In this document: positions 17,028 to 26,213 of the stretch, in pieces
How the letters are laid out: each line of letters begins with the position of its first letter
How positions within the stretch are numbered: position 1 is the stretch's first letter
Assembly: GCF_000732615.1 (NCBI RefSeq)
Contig: NZ_JPGL01000029.1
Span: 46,728 to 110,727, forward strand
Direction: 5' to 3'
DNA length: 64,000 nt
Origin: Burkholderia paludis
GTDB lineage: Bacteria > Pseudomonadota > Gammaproteobacteria > Burkholderiales > Burkholderiaceae
The notes under the pieces: generated by a model
What the model saw: the letters and a program-made list of their open reading frames with translations, nothing else
Told to the model about the DNA's origin: nothing
Database searches by the model: none
Translations under genes and position numbers: made by a program

Positions 17028-17048
17028 GGCCGTGCCGCCCGCGCGCGG

Positions 17049-17270
17049 TCAGTCGCCGCGCAGCTTCCGGAAGCGCGGCGTGCCGTCTTCGAGGTTGCCG
17101 TTGAACATCGCTTCCGGACGCACCCACAGCCCGCGCACATGCGGCCACAGGTGCTCGTACGCGACCACGGATTCACCGGTTTCCGAATGACGGGCAACGC
17201 CGATGTAACGATACAGCCCGCCCTTGTAGTGGCGATGCGTTGCGAGCTGTTCGGCTTCCTGTTCGGTCAT
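17049..17270 (-). CDS. DUF1653 family protein
   Basis: A 73-aa protein with the DUF1653 pattern: HYKGGLYRYIGVARHSETGE, VVAYEHLWPHVRGLWVRPEAMFNG, then a charged C-terminus. Function is unknown in the family. Convergent with the epsilon gene; the GNAT gene behind it on the same strand is separated by 52 nt. Confidence 0.8.
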   Translation of the reverse strand: MTEQEAEQLATHRHYKGGLYRYIGVARHSETGESVVAYEHLWPHVRGLWVRPEAMFNGNLEDGTPRFRKLRGD

Positions 17271-17322
17271 GATGCGCTTCTCTACGGCAAAAACGGAAAG
17301 CGCGCATTGTACGCGCTGTGCG

Positions 17323-17799
17323 TCAGCGTTTCGCGTAGATGTCGGGACGGCGGATCTCCATCAGCCGCTCGGGATTCGCGGACGGCCCGAAACCGACCGG
17401 CCGGTACAGCGCATGCGCATCGGTCGTCACGAGCATGATGCGGCGCAGGCCCTGCACCATCTCCTGCTCGAACACGTGGTCGATCAGCGCGCGGCCGTAG
17501 CCGTTGCCGCGCTCGGCCGGCAGCACGAACACGTCGCACAGATACGCGAACGTCGCGTGATCGGTGACGAGCCGCGCGAACCCGACGAACCGGTTGCCGA
17601 CATACGCGCCGAAGCACAGCGAGCCCTCGATCGCCCGCTCGACCACCTCGCGCGGAATACCCTGCGACCAGTACGCATCGCGATGCAGGAAGTCGAAGAT
17701 CGCATCGACGTCGAGTTCGCGCTTGTCGGTGGAAAATCTGAGCGTGGCGGGGGTGGCGGGGGTGTCGGCGGGCACGTCGGTCTCCGGTTGGGGTCGCAT
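17323..17799 (-). CDS. GNAT-family N-acetyltransferase
   Basis: A 158-aa GNAT-fold protein. The acetyl-CoA-binding motif appears as DVFVLPAERGNGYGRALIDHV, with the preceding strand FVGFARLVTDHATFAYLCD and the C-terminal YRPVGFGP characteristic of the fold. Start chosen at 17799 (MRPQPETD). The substrate is not predictable. Confidence 0.85.
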   Translation of the reverse strand: MRPQPETDVPADTPATPATLRFSTDKRELDVDAIFDFLHRDAYWSQGIPREVVERAIEGSLCFGAYVGNRFVGFARLVTDHATFAYLCDVFVLPAERGNGYGRALIDHVFEQEMVQGLRRIMLVTTDAHALYRPVGFGPSANPERLMEIRRPDIYAKR

Positions 17800-17937
17800 C
17801 GGTCGAAGCGTCGACGATACCGCGCCGCGCGTCCGGCTACAAGCGGCGCCACGCGCCCGTCGGCACCTGGCGGGCGGGCGTCGCGCCGCCGGACCGTCGC
17901 GCAACGACGCGAGCCCGCCGCCCAGGCCCGCCCCGGC

Positions 17938-18318
17938 TCACGGCGCCCGCAGCGCCCGGTCCGCCTTGCAGCGCTTGAGCGGCAGCGGCCGGGCCGCCAC
18001 GATCCGCGTCACCTCGTGCGTACGCGGATCGATTTCGAGGTCGAGACAGGCGCAGCCGTAGCCGTGCCCGCCGGCGTTGGTGACGACCCATCCCTTCGTC
18101 GACATGTCGGGCATCTCGTCGAGGCCCGGCACCGGCGGGTTGCCCATGGTCGACAGCGTCCAGCTGCTGTCCTTGTCGTCCAGCCACCAGTTGGCCGGCG
18201 TCGGATTCTCGAGCCAGCCGCAGCGCCGCTCCGGCGCGGCCGCCGCGTTCGTCGCGGCCGTCAGCGCCAGGGCCGCGCCCAGCATCCACATCGCACAAGC
18301 GGCACGCGTGATTTTCAT
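17938..18318 (-). CDS. Secreted DUF4087 protein
   Basis: 126 aa with a signal peptide (MKITRAACAMWMLGAALALTAATNAAA). The mature part has CGWLENPTPANWWLDDKDSSW and a Gly/Cys-rich stretch (GHGYGCACLDLEID) that fit DUF4087. Two or more Cys residues could form a disulfide in the periplasm. Function unknown. Start placed at the signal peptide Met. Confidence 0.75.
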   Translation of the reverse strand: MKITRAACAMWMLGAALALTAATNAAAAPERRCGWLENPTPANWWLDDKDSSWTLSTMGNPPVPGLDEMPDMSTKGWVVTNAGGHGYGCACLDLEIDPRTHEVTRIVAARPLPLKRCKADRALRAP

Positions 18319-18572
18319 TGCATCGAACCGGACAGGAAGAGAAGTCGGCAAACCGCGATCGCGGGCGCCGGACAGCATACCGGGCTTTCGTCCGCACGTC
18401 GCGCGCCGCCCGGTCCCGCGAACGCGGCGCACGAGGCGCGCGCCGCCGGATTCCGGCACGGCGTGCTGGCCCGCTTACCCGCATCCGCATTTCGGTGGAT
18501 CATGTAGCCCATGCGCGCCGACAGCGCCGCAGCGCGCACCCCGACCACGACCGCCCCCAAGGAGACACCCCG

Positions 18573-19403
18573 ATGCGCGACCGAGCCGCCCTCGCCGCCC
18601 CTGCCCCCCGCCTTCGCCGCGCGCGCCGCGCCGCGCTCCGGCTTGCCGCCGTCTCGCTCGTGTGCGTCGCGCTGCCGGCCGCGGCAACCGAACTGCGCGT
18701 GATGATCTCCGGCGGCTTCACGGCCGCCTACACGCAGCTCGGCCCCGCCTACACGGCCGCCACCGGCGACACGCTCGACACGATCTCCGGCCCGTCGATG
18801 GGACAGTCGAAGGAAGCGATTCCGAACCGCCTCGCAAACGGCGAGAAAGCCGACGTGCTGATCATGGTCGGCTACGCGCTCGACCGGCTCGTCAAGGAAG
18901 GCAAGGTGATTCCCGCCTCGCGCGTCGAGCTTGCCGATTCGCGGATCGGCATGGTCGTGCGCGCCGGCGCGCCGAAGCCCGACATCGGTACGGTCGACCA
19001 GTTGCGGGACGTGCTGCTGCGCGCGAAATCGGTCGCGTATTCGGACAGCGCGAGCGGCGTCTACATCGAGCAGGAAATGTTCCGGAAGCTCGGCGTCGAG
19101 GCCCAGGTGAAGCCGAAGGCGACGAAGGTGCCGCGCATTCCGGTTGCATCGGTCGTCGCGAACGGCGACTACGAGATCGGCTTCCAGCAGGTCAGCGAGC
19201 TGCTGCCGGTGCCGGGCGTCACGTATGCGGGCAAGGTGCCGGAATCCGTGCAGTCGGTCACGCGCTTCGCGGGCGGGATTCCGGTCGGCGCCGAGCATCC
19301 GGCGCAGGCGAAGAAGCTGCTCGACTATCTCGCGTCGCCGCAGGCGCAGCCGGCCGTGCAGGCGACGGGCCTCGATCCGGTGCCGACCTCGCCCGCCCCA
19401 TGA
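18573..19403 (+). CDS. Periplasmic substrate-binding protein (ModA/extracellular solute-binding type)
   Basis: 276 aa, preceded by AAGGAGA. After a signal peptide ending PAAAT, the mature protein has a type II periplasmic-binding fold: ELRVMISGGFTAAYTQLGPAYTAATGDTLD, then SMGQSKEAIPNRLANGEKADVLIM, then GIPVGAEHPAQAKKLLDYLAS near the C-terminus. The pattern resembles ModA-like oxyanion binders, but no ABC permease or ATPase is adjacent, so the ligand is uncertain. Its stop overlaps the start of the HAD hydrolase gene (ATGA), indicating translational coupling. Confidence 0.8.
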   Translation: MRDRAALAAPAPRLRRARRAALRLAAVSLVCVALPAAATELRVMISGGFTAAYTQLGPAYTAATGDTLDTISGPSMGQSKEAIPNRLANGEKADVLIMVGYALDRLVKEGKVIPASRVELADSRIGMVVRAGAPKPDIGTVDQLRDVLLRAKSVAYSDSASGVYIEQEMFRKLGVEAQVKPKATKVPRIPVASVVANGDYEIGFQQVSELLPVPGVTYAGKVPESVQSVTRFAGGIPVGAEHPAQAKKLLDYLASPQAQPAVQATGLDPVPTSPAP

Positions 19404-20044
19404 ACCCGCCGCGCCCCGTCATGCCTTACCGCCTTGTCGCCTTCGACTTCGACGGCACGCTCGCCGATTCGCTCGACAGCTTTCTCGCGGCGCTGTCGGA
19501 GGCGTCGCGCCTGCACGGCTTTCGCGACGCGACGCCCGAGCTGCGCCCGGCGCTGCGCGGCATGTCGGCGCGCGACATCATTCGCGCGCTCGAGGTGCCG
19601 ATGTGGAAAGTGCCGCGCGTGACGATCGACATGCGCCGCCTGATGCGGCCGCGCGTCGCCCAGGTGCGGCTGTTTCCCGGCGTCGGCGAAACCTTCGACG
19701 CGCTCGCCGCGCGCGGCATCCGCATCGCGATCGCGACGTCGAATACCGAGGAGATCGTGCGCGACCGGCTCGGCCCGCGCGCCAGCGGCCGCGTCGATAC
19801 CTTCGCGTGCGGCATTCCGCTGTTCGGCAAGGCGCGCCGCCTGCGCGCGCTCGTGCGCGAGGCCGGCGTGCGCGGCGACGAAGTGCTGTATGTCGGCGAC
19901 GAAATCCGCGACGCCGACGCGGCACGCCGCGCGCGCATCGCATTCCAGGGCGTCGCATGGGGCTACACCGCGCCCGACGCGCTGCAGGCGCATTGCGCGA
20001 CGCCGTTGCTGCCCTCCCTCGACGCATTGCTCGAGCGCGTGTGA
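19400..20044 (+). CDS. HAD-superfamily hydrolase (phosphoglycolate-phosphatase-like)
   Basis: 214 aa with all four HAD motifs: DFDGTLADS (nucleophile Asp), AIATSN, the Lys of GKARRLRALVREAG, and VGDEIRDADAARRA. The cap domain is of the small helical type, as in Gph/PGP enzymes. The ATG at 19400 overlaps the upstream stop codon, so it is probably coupled to the binding protein. A second possible start is MPYRLV at 19421. Likely a phosphatase for a small phosphorylated metabolite. Confidence 0.85.
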   Translation: MNPPRPVMPYRLVAFDFDGTLADSLDSFLAALSEASRLHGFRDATPELRPALRGMSARDIIRALEVPMWKVPRVTIDMRRLMRPRVAQVRLFPGVGETFDALAARGIRIAIATSNTEEIVRDRLGPRASGRVDTFACGIPLFGKARRLRALVREAGVRGDEVLYVGDEIRDADAARRARIAFQGVAWGYTAPDALQAHCATPLLPSLDALLERV

Positions 20045-20429
20045 CGCGTTCGTCCGCATTTTCCCCGCACGGGCGCTCCGCTTCTTCTCACGACACGGCG
20101 GCAACGCGATGAAGCGCGGATGACGCATGCGCGCGTCGCGCCCGGCGCATGCACGCACGCAAGAATTTCCGCCATCTCGTGGGCGACCGGTACCCGATAC
20201 CTGTCGGCGAGCGGGCGCATCGATTCGTCTTACCAATCGTTACACAAGCCACAGCACGGTTGCACCTGCTGCCTGAACGCGCTCCTAGAATCGGTCGGAC
20301 CGGAACGCACCTCGACCGGCGCCGCGGCAGCGCGGCGGTCGAATCCGGCCCGGGCACGCCCGGTTTTCCGCCCGGCGGCGGATCGCCCGATCCGCCGTTC
20401 AACCCGAGCCCCGATCGAAAGGAGGTCCC
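20045..20429. other. Intergenic region, no gene recognised
   Basis: No frame shows convincing composition together with a ribosome-binding site. TTGCAC near 20260 and TAGAAT near 20286 may belong to the promoter of the DUF4142 gene, but the spacing is about 20 nt, so confidence is low. Confidence 0.35.
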
Positions 20430-20996
20430 ATGCACCGCTTTCCCCATGTCTCGCGCCTTGCGCTGTCTGCTGCCGGCCTGCTTCTCGTCGCCGTGACGGC
20501 GACCGCGCAAACTGCGCAAACCGCACAACCGGCGCCGGCCGCCGCGACGCGCCTCCACGCAGCCGACCAGGCCTTCGTCGCCGACGGCACGAAAACCGTG
20601 TCGACGCAGCACGACGCGGCGCGCATCGCCGATTCGCGCACGTCGGACAGCCAGGTCAAGGCGTTCGCGCAACGCGTGTCGGCCGACGATGAAAGGATCA
20701 TCCAGGCGCTGCGCGCGGCGAGCCCGCGCGGCGTCGACGTGCCGGCCAACGACCCCGACGCCGCCGTGCTGGACGGCATCAAGCGCCTGCGCGGCGCCGA
20801 GTTCGACAAGGCCTATATCGAGCAGGTGGCGCTCGCCGGCCAGCAGAAGGCGATCTCGGCATTCCAGGCCGAAATCGCATCGGGCCGCGACACGCAGCTG
20901 AAGGAAGTCGCGCGCCGGTCGCTGCCGATCCTGCAGAAGCACTACGCCGACGCGCAGACGCTCGCGGAACGCCACCACCTCGCATCGGCGCAGTAA
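20430..20996 (+). CDS. Secreted DUF4142 (putative ferritin-like) protein
   Basis: 188 aa with a near-perfect AGGAGGT ribosome-binding site. Signal peptide to about residue 27 (TATA), then repeated TAQTAQTAQ, then an all-helical DUF4142 domain (AADQAFVADGTKTVSTQHDAARIADSRTSDSQVKAFAQRVSADDERI, later FDKAYIEQVALAGQQKAISAFQAEI). Members are often induced under stress in Burkholderia-type bacteria. Function not established. Confidence 0.85.
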   Translation: MHRFPHVSRLALSAAGLLLVAVTATAQTAQTAQPAPAAATRLHAADQAFVADGTKTVSTQHDAARIADSRTSDSQVKAFAQRVSADDERIIQALRAASPRGVDVPANDPDAAVLDGIKRLRGAEFDKAYIEQVALAGQQKAISAFQAEIASGRDTQLKEVARRSLPILQKHYADAQTLAERHHLASAQ

Positions 20997-21082
20997 ACGG
21001 CTGCGGCGCCGCGCGTGGTGCGCGGCGTGGCGTCCGTCGCCGCGCGCCTTCCGGCCGCGCGGCGCACGCCACGCGTCACGGT

Positions 21083-21682
21083 TCAGGTCGCCAGCTTCGC
21101 CGCCAGCCGTGCACGCACCTCCGGCCACTCGTCGTCGATGATGCTGAAGCGCACCGAATTGCGCTTGCGACCGTCCGGCATGATCCGTTCGTGACGCACG
21201 ATGCCTTCCTGCTTCGCCCCGAGCCGCAGGATCGCCGCGCGCGATTTTTCGTTCAGCTCGTCGGTCGTGAACTGCACGCGCACGCAACGCAGCGTGTCGA
21301 ACGCATAGGTCAGCAGCAGCCACTTCGCTTCCGTGTTCGCACGCGTGCGCTGCGCCGATTCGCTCAGCCACGTATGGCCGATCTCGAGCTTGCGGTTCCT
21401 GAGATCGATCTTCCAGAAACGCGTGCTGCCGATTACGCGGCCCGATGCCCGGTCGACGATCGAAAACGGCATCACGGTGCCCGCCACACGCCCCTGCAAC
21501 GCGGTATCGATATACGCGTCGATCGTCTCCGCGTCCGGCACGGCCGTGACCTTCAGGTTCCACAGCTCGCCGTCCGCGGCGGCATCGAGCAATGCCTGCC
21601 GGTCGGACGCGTCGAGCGGCCGCAGTTCGATGCGCTCCCCCGCGAGGGTCGGTTGTTCGGGGAAAGGCGAGGCGTCGGTCAT
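21083..21682 (-). CDS. GNAT acetyltransferase, RimJ/RimL type
   Basis: 199 aa. RimL-like features: LAGERIELRPLDASDRQALLDAA at the N-terminus, SIVDRASGRVIGSTRFWKID, EIGHTWLSESAQRTRANTEAKWLLLTYAFDTL, and RAAILRLGAKQEG. It could modify a ribosomal protein N-terminus or an antibiotic or amino acid. The actual substrate is not readable from sequence. Confidence 0.85.
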   Translation of the reverse strand: MTDASPFPEQPTLAGERIELRPLDASDRQALLDAAADGELWNLKVTAVPDAETIDAYIDTALQGRVAGTVMPFSIVDRASGRVIGSTRFWKIDLRNRKLEIGHTWLSESAQRTRANTEAKWLLLTYAFDTLRCVRVQFTTDELNEKSRAAILRLGAKQEGIVRHERIMPDGRKRNSVRFSIIDDEWPEVRARLAAKLAT

Positions 21683-21738
21683 GGCGGAAGTCCGGAAAGT
21701 GACGGCGTTGGCAGCGAAACGCCCATCATACGGTGCCG

Positions 21739-22653
21739 CTACCCGAGGTGGGCGGCGAGACGGCGGCGGATCGCCTTTGCCTCACCGCGCAGCGCGTCGG
21801 CGAACGCATCGATGAGCAGGCTCTTCGGCCGGTGCTCGGGCACGATCATGCTGACGCGGTACGGAAACGACCGCGTGAGCGGCCGCACGTGCAGGTCGCG
21901 CCCGACGAAATCGAGCGCGGTCAACGGATTGACGATCGCGGCGCCGAGCCCCTGCCGCACGAATGCGCACACCGACACGGCCGACGGCGTGTCGACGACC
22001 GAGCGCGGCGCCACGCCGAGCTGCGCGAACGCCTCGTCGATCAGGATGCGGTACGGATCGTTCAGCGACAGGCTCACGAACGGGCGATCGGCGAGATCCA
22101 GCAGGTCGATCGCGTCCCGCGCGAGCAACGGATGGCCGTCGGGCAGCACGCAGACTTCGTCCACTTCGAGCAGCGGCGCCAGCACGGTGCCGGCCGGCGC
22201 GACGTCGCGCTCGGTCAGCCCGAGGTCGTAACGCTGCGCGGTCAGCCACTCTTCGATCACCGGCGACTCCTGTGTCGCCACCGACACGCTGGCGCCCGCG
22301 TGCGCGCCGAGAAACCGCCGGCACGCGCCGGGCAGGATCGCATGCGCAAACGCCGGCAGCGCGATCACCGACAGTTGTCCGTCGCGAAACTCGCGCAGCC
22401 GCGCGGCGGTTGCCGCGACGCGCTCGAGCCCCACATACGCGAGCCGCACGTCGTCGAACAGCGTGAGCGCGGCCATCGTCGGCCGCAGCCGGCCGTGCGT
22501 GCGCTCGAACAGCGCGAAGCCGACGACCTGCTCCATCCGCGCAAGTTCGCGGCTGATCGTCGGCTGCGACGTGTAGAGCATCTCGGCCGCGCGCGTCGTG
22601 CTGCCGGTGACCATCAGCGCGCGAAAGACCTCGATATGGCGGTGCGTGAGCAT
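21739..22653 (-). CDS. lysR: LysR-family regulator, probable LysR of lysA
   Basis: 304 aa with an N-terminal winged HTH (HIEVFRALMVTGSTTRAAEMLYTSQPTISRELARMEQ) and a periplasmic-binding-like effector domain. It is divergent from a diaminopimelate decarboxylase gene, the arrangement seen for LysR/lysA in E. coli, where DAP and lysine are the inducer and co-repressor signals. The symbol follows that context and not a distinctive sequence feature. Confidence 0.75.
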   Translation of the reverse strand: MLTHRHIEVFRALMVTGSTTRAAEMLYTSQPTISRELARMEQVVGFALFERTHGRLRPTMAALTLFDDVRLAYVGLERVAATAARLREFRDGQLSVIALPAFAHAILPGACRRFLGAHAGASVSVATQESPVIEEWLTAQRYDLGLTERDVAPAGTVLAPLLEVDEVCVLPDGHPLLARDAIDLLDLADRPFVSLSLNDPYRILIDEAFAQLGVAPRSVVDTPSAVSVCAFVRQGLGAAIVNPLTALDFVGRDLHVRPLTRSFPYRVSMIVPEHRPKSLLIDAFADALRGEAKAIRRRLAAHLG

Positions 22654-22660
22654 GATCAGC

Positions 22661-22677
22661 TATATCAGATATGAATA
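22661..22677. promoter_or_regulatory. Candidate LysR binding site
   Basis: tatatcagatatgaata in the lysR/lysA divergent region, an AT-rich partial dyad (ATATC/GATAT) of the T-N11-A class bound by LysR proteins. It starts 8 nt upstream of the lysR start. Confidence 0.35.
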
Positions 22678-22762
22678 GAATCCAGACAACCAGGCATTTT
22701 ACTGTATAGCGGATCAGGCGCATCATTCACGTCATCCGTTCATTCGACCCGACTCATCCGCC

Positions 22763-24001
22763 ATGTCCCTCGATTCCCGCCAGCTCGCGGCGCTCGCGCA
22801 GCAATACGGCACCCCGCTGTGGGTGTACGACGCCGACGTCATCCGCGACCGCATCGCCCAACTGCGCCAGTTCGACGTGATCCGCTATGCGCAGAAGGCG
22901 AATTCGAACATCCATATCCTGAAGCTGATGCGCGAGGAAGGCGCGTGCGTCGACGCCGTGTCGCTCGGCGAGATCGAGCGCAGCCTCGCGGCCGGGTTCA
23001 GCCCGGCCGGCGAGCCGGAAGGCGTCGTGTTCACGGCCGACCTGATCGACCGCCCGACGCTCGCGGCCGTGCTCGCGCACGGCGTGACCGTGAACGCCGG
23101 CTCGCTCGACATGCTCGCGCGCATCGGCGAGCATGCGCCGGGCCACCGTGTGTGGCTGCGCGTCAATCCCGGCTTCGGCCACGGCCACAGCAACAAGACC
23201 AATACCGGCGGCCCGCAGAGCAAGCACGGCATCTGGATCGACGACGTGCCGCGCGCGATCGAGATCGTGCGCCAGTACGGGCTGAAGCTCGTCGGCATCC
23301 ACATGCATATCGGCTCCGGCGTCGACTACGGCCACCTGTCGCAGGTGTGCGACGCGATGGTCGATCTCGTCACGTCGCTCGGCCATGACATCGACGCGAT
23401 CTCGGCCGGCGGCGGCCTGTCGATCCCGTATCGCGACGGCGAGCCGCGCGTGGACGTCGGCCACTACTTCAGCCAGTGGGACGCGGCGCGCAAGCGGATC
23501 GAGCGGCATCTCGGCCACCCGGTGCGCATCGAGATCGAACCGGGCCGCTTCCTCGTCGCCGAGGCGGGCACGCTCGTCACCGAAGTGCAGGCCGTCAACC
23601 GCCGCCCGAAGCACGATTTCGTGCTGATCGACGCGGGCTTCAACGACCTGATGCGTCCGTCGATGTACGGCAGCTACCACGCGGTGTCCGTGCACGCGCA
23701 CGACGGCTCGCTGCCCGCCGGCCGGCCGATGGTCGATCTCGCGATCGCCGGGCCGCTGTGCGAATCGGGCGACGTGTTCACGCAGGACGCGGGCGGCGTG
23801 GTCACGCACCGCACGCTGGCGCAGCCGCAGATCGGCGACCTGCTGTTCCTGCACGACGCGGGCGCGTACGGCGCATCGATGTCGTCGAACTACAACAGCC
23901 GGCCGCTCGCGCCGGAAGTGCTCGTCGATCGCGGCACGCCGCGGCTGATTCGCCGCCGGCAGACGATCGCGGAACTGCTCGCGCTCGAGACGTTCGAGTA
24001 A
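22763..24001 (+). CDS. lysA: Diaminopimelate decarboxylase
   Basis: 412 aa, a PLP fold-type III decarboxylase converting meso-diaminopimelate to lysine. PLP lysine is in RYAQKANSN (K45). Other marks are GIHMHIGSGVDYG (PLP phosphate and His), ISAGGGLSIPY, EIEPGRFLVAEAG, GPLCESGDVF (partner-subunit Cys) and GAYGASMSSNYNSR. Length is normal. Divergent from a LysR regulator. Confidence 0.93.
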   Translation: MSLDSRQLAALAQQYGTPLWVYDADVIRDRIAQLRQFDVIRYAQKANSNIHILKLMREEGACVDAVSLGEIERSLAAGFSPAGEPEGVVFTADLIDRPTLAAVLAHGVTVNAGSLDMLARIGEHAPGHRVWLRVNPGFGHGHSNKTNTGGPQSKHGIWIDDVPRAIEIVRQYGLKLVGIHMHIGSGVDYGHLSQVCDAMVDLVTSLGHDIDAISAGGGLSIPYRDGEPRVDVGHYFSQWDAARKRIERHLGHPVRIEIEPGRFLVAEAGTLVTEVQAVNRRPKHDFVLIDAGFNDLMRPSMYGSYHAVSVHAHDGSLPAGRPMVDLAIAGPLCESGDVFTQDAGGVVTHRTLAQPQIGDLLFLHDAGAYGASMSSNYNSRPLAPEVLVDRGTPRLIRRRQTIAELLALETFE

Positions 24002-24039
24002 CGCGTGCAGCGTGAAACGGGGCGCGCGCCCCGTTCGCG

Positions 24040-24741
24040 CTACCTCACCGCCACCCGCACATCGGCGCCCGCCGCGCGCCACGCCTTCAGCAACGCCGCG
24101 CGCCGCCGCGGGTAGCGCACATCCAGCCGCTCGAGCGCGACGATCCGATCCGTGCGGAAATGCCGGAAATCGTTCCGGCGCTCGCACCACGCGGCCAGAA
24201 TCCGCACGTCATTGAAATAGCCGAGCGCGAACGGCCAGACGATCCGTTCGTCGGCCTTGCGCCGGCCCTCGCCCGCATAGCGGATCCGGATCTTGCTTTC
24301 GGTACGGATGGCCGTGCGCACGCCGCCCAGGTCGACGGTTTCCCGATCCTCGACGGTGCGCGGGCCGACGAGCAACGTCATGCATTCCATCTCCCGGCGC
24401 AGGTCGGCCGGCAGCACCGCGGAAATCTTCGCGAGCGCGTCGGCGGCGGCCGCCGTGAGCTGCGCATCCGCGAACTTCCCGACCCAGCGAAAGCCCAGCA
24501 TCAGCGCCTCCAGTTCCGGTTGCGAGAACATCAGCGGCGGCAGCATGAACCCGGCATGCAGCACATAGCCGACGCCCGGCTCGCCCTCGATATCCGCACC
24601 CTGCGCCTGCAGCGACGCGATGTCGCGATAGACCGTACGGAGACTGATGCCGAGTTCCCCGGCCAGCACGCGCCCGCTCACCGGGCGGCGGTGACGCCGC
24701 AGCACCTGCAGCAGCGAGAGCAATCGTTCGGCACGCGTCAT
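24040..24741 (-). CDS. YafY-type (HTH_11 + WYL) transcriptional regulator
   Basis: 233 aa. N-terminal HTH_11 domain (RAERLLSLLQVLRRHRRPVSGRVLAGELGISLRTVYRDIASLQAQG), then a WYL-like sensor domain ending in FRTDRIVALERLDVRYPRRR. Start placed at MTRAERLL because the upstream in-frame stretch is Arg-rich and lies over the divergent promoter. It probably controls the divergent VOC gene and itself through the dyad at 24742-24789. Confidence 0.85.
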   Translation of the reverse strand: MTRAERLLSLLQVLRRHRRPVSGRVLAGELGISLRTVYRDIASLQAQGADIEGEPGVGYVLHAGFMLPPLMFSQPELEALMLGFRWVGKFADAQLTAAAADALAKISAVLPADLRREMECMTLLVGPRTVEDRETVDLGGVRTAIRTESKIRIRYAGEGRRKADERIVWPFALGYFNDVRILAAWCERRNDFRHFRTDRIVALERLDVRYPRRRAALLKAWRAAGADVRVAVR

Positions 24742-24789
24742 CGTTCCATGCTGCCATTTTCTGACAGCATCCGTTCGTAGAATGGAACG
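24742..24789. promoter_or_regulatory. Nested dyads in the divergent promoter of the YafY-type regulator
   Basis: CGTTCCAT (24742-24749) and ATGGAACG (24782-24789) form a perfect outer inverted repeat; ATGCTG (24748-24753) and CAGCAT (24765-24770) form an inner one. Position between the divergent genes makes it a good operator candidate. Confidence 0.5.
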
Positions 24790-24818
24790 CATCTTAATCG
24801 ATACCAGGACGGCCCCGC

Positions 24819-25187
24819 ATGATCTCCCCGAATCTCGTTCTTCTGTATGTCGAGGACCCGACGCGCAGCGCGCGGTTCTACGAGCGCCTGTTCGAACGCC
24901 CGCCCGTCGCCGCGTTTCCGACCTATGCGGCATTCACGTTCGACAGCGGGCTGACGCTGGGGCTGTGGTCGACCCATGCACGCGATTTCGTATCGGGCGG
25001 CGCCGGCCACCGGTCGGAGCTGGCATTCATCGTCGACGACGATCGCGACGTGCAGCGCCTGTACGACGCATGGCGCGCGCTCGGCGTGCCGTTCGAACAG
25101 GCGCCGACGGCGGCGGTGTTCGGGCTGACGTTCGTCGCGCTCGATCCGGACGGCCACCGGTTGCGGGTGTGCACGCCCGACGAATGA
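24819..25187 (+). CDS. VOC-superfamily (glyoxalase/bleomycin-resistance-like) protein
   Basis: 122 aa with the paired beta-alpha-beta-beta-beta layout of vicinal-oxygen-chelate proteins: SPNLVLLYVEDPTRSARFYERLFERPP in the first half, then ELAFIVDDDRDVQRLYDAW and FVALDPDGHRLRVCTPDE in the second. It may be an antibiotic-binding or isomerase-type protein; metal ligands are not clear. Divergent from the YafY-type regulator. Confidence 0.85.
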   Translation: MISPNLVLLYVEDPTRSARFYERLFERPPVAAFPTYAAFTFDSGLTLGLWSTHARDFVSGGAGHRSELAFIVDDDRDVQRLYDAWRALGVPFEQAPTAAVFGLTFVALDPDGHRLRVCTPDE

Positions 25188-25239
25188 GCCCGGCGCGGCG
25201 GGCCGGCGACGGCGCCCGCCCGCCGCCCCGTGCGGCACG

Positions 25240-26127
25240 TCACCCCGTGCGCTGCACGGGCACCATCTTCGAGAAGTACTTCGCGCCCGCCACGCAGCCG
25301 ACCACCACGACCGTCACCGCGACCATCGACGGCGGCACCGTCTCGTGCAGCAGCCCGGCCGCCAGCAGCAGGCCGAAGAACGGCTGCAGCAGCTGCAACT
25401 GGCCGACACCCGCGATCCCGCCGAGCGCGAGCCCGCGGTACCAGAACACGAAGCCGATCAGCATGCTGAACAGCGACACGTACGCGAGCCCCCACAGCGC
25501 CCCGGCGTCGACGCCGGCGAACGACGCGGGCCACGTGAGCGCCGTGAGCGGCAGCATCAGCGGCAGGGACAGCACGAGCGCCCACGAGATCACCTGCCAG
25601 CCGCCGAGCTGGCGCGACAGGCGCGCGCCCTCCGCGTAGCCCAGCCCGCACGCGACGATCGCGGCCAGCATCAGCGCGTCGCCGGCCACCGACGCCTGGC
25701 CGCCGTTGCGCAGCGCAAACGCGGCCACCGCGCCGCTGCCGACGATCGAGAAGATCCAGAACGGCAACCGCGGCCGTTCGCCGCCGCGCCACACGCCGAA
25801 CAGCGCGGTCGAAAGCGGCAGCAGCCCGACGAACACGATCGCGTGCGCGGAGGTCACGTGCTTCAGCGCGAGCGCCGTCAGCAGCGGGAACCCGACCACG
25901 ACCCCGAGCGCGACGATGACCAGCGACACGGCCTCGGCCCGCGTCGGCCGCCGCTGCTTCAGCGCGACCAGCAACAGCAGGCCGAGCACGCCGGCGATCG
26001 TCGCACGTGCGAACGTGAGGAACAGCGGGTCGAGCCCCTGCACCGCGACACGCGTCGCGGGCAGCGAGCCACTGAAGATGATCACGCCCAGCAGGCCGCT
26101 GAGCCATCCGTCGGTCGTCTTTTGCAC
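25240..26127 (-). CDS. EamA/DMT-family transporter
   Basis: 295 aa with about ten hydrophobic segments in two EamA repeats (GLLGVIIFSGSLPATRVAVQGLDPLFLTFARA and WGLAYVSLFSMLIGFVFWYRGLALGG...QLLQPFFGLLLA). These usually export amino acids or metabolites. I chose GTG 26127 (after AGGAA); the longer ATG start at 26214 falls on the operator dyad for the divergent MocR gene. Likely under the control of that MocR regulator. Confidence 0.8.
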   Translation of the reverse strand: MQKTTDGWLSGLLGVIIFSGSLPATRVAVQGLDPLFLTFARATIAGVLGLLLLVALKQRRPTRAEAVSLVIVALGVVVGFPLLTALALKHVTSAHAIVFVGLLPLSTALFGVWRGGERPRLPFWIFSIVGSGAVAAFALRNGGQASVAGDALMLAAIVACGLGYAEGARLSRQLGGWQVISWALVLSLPLMLPLTALTWPASFAGVDAGALWGLAYVSLFSMLIGFVFWYRGLALGGIAGVGQLQLLQPFFGLLLAAGLLHETVPPSMVAVTVVVVGCVAGAKYFSKMVPVQRTG

Positions 26128-26213
26128 GGGAATTCCTGAACGGGGAAAGGGGATCACCGATGATCCGCCGCCCGCGAAAAGCGCGTAAGCTACAGCCCAA
26201 TACAATTCGGACA

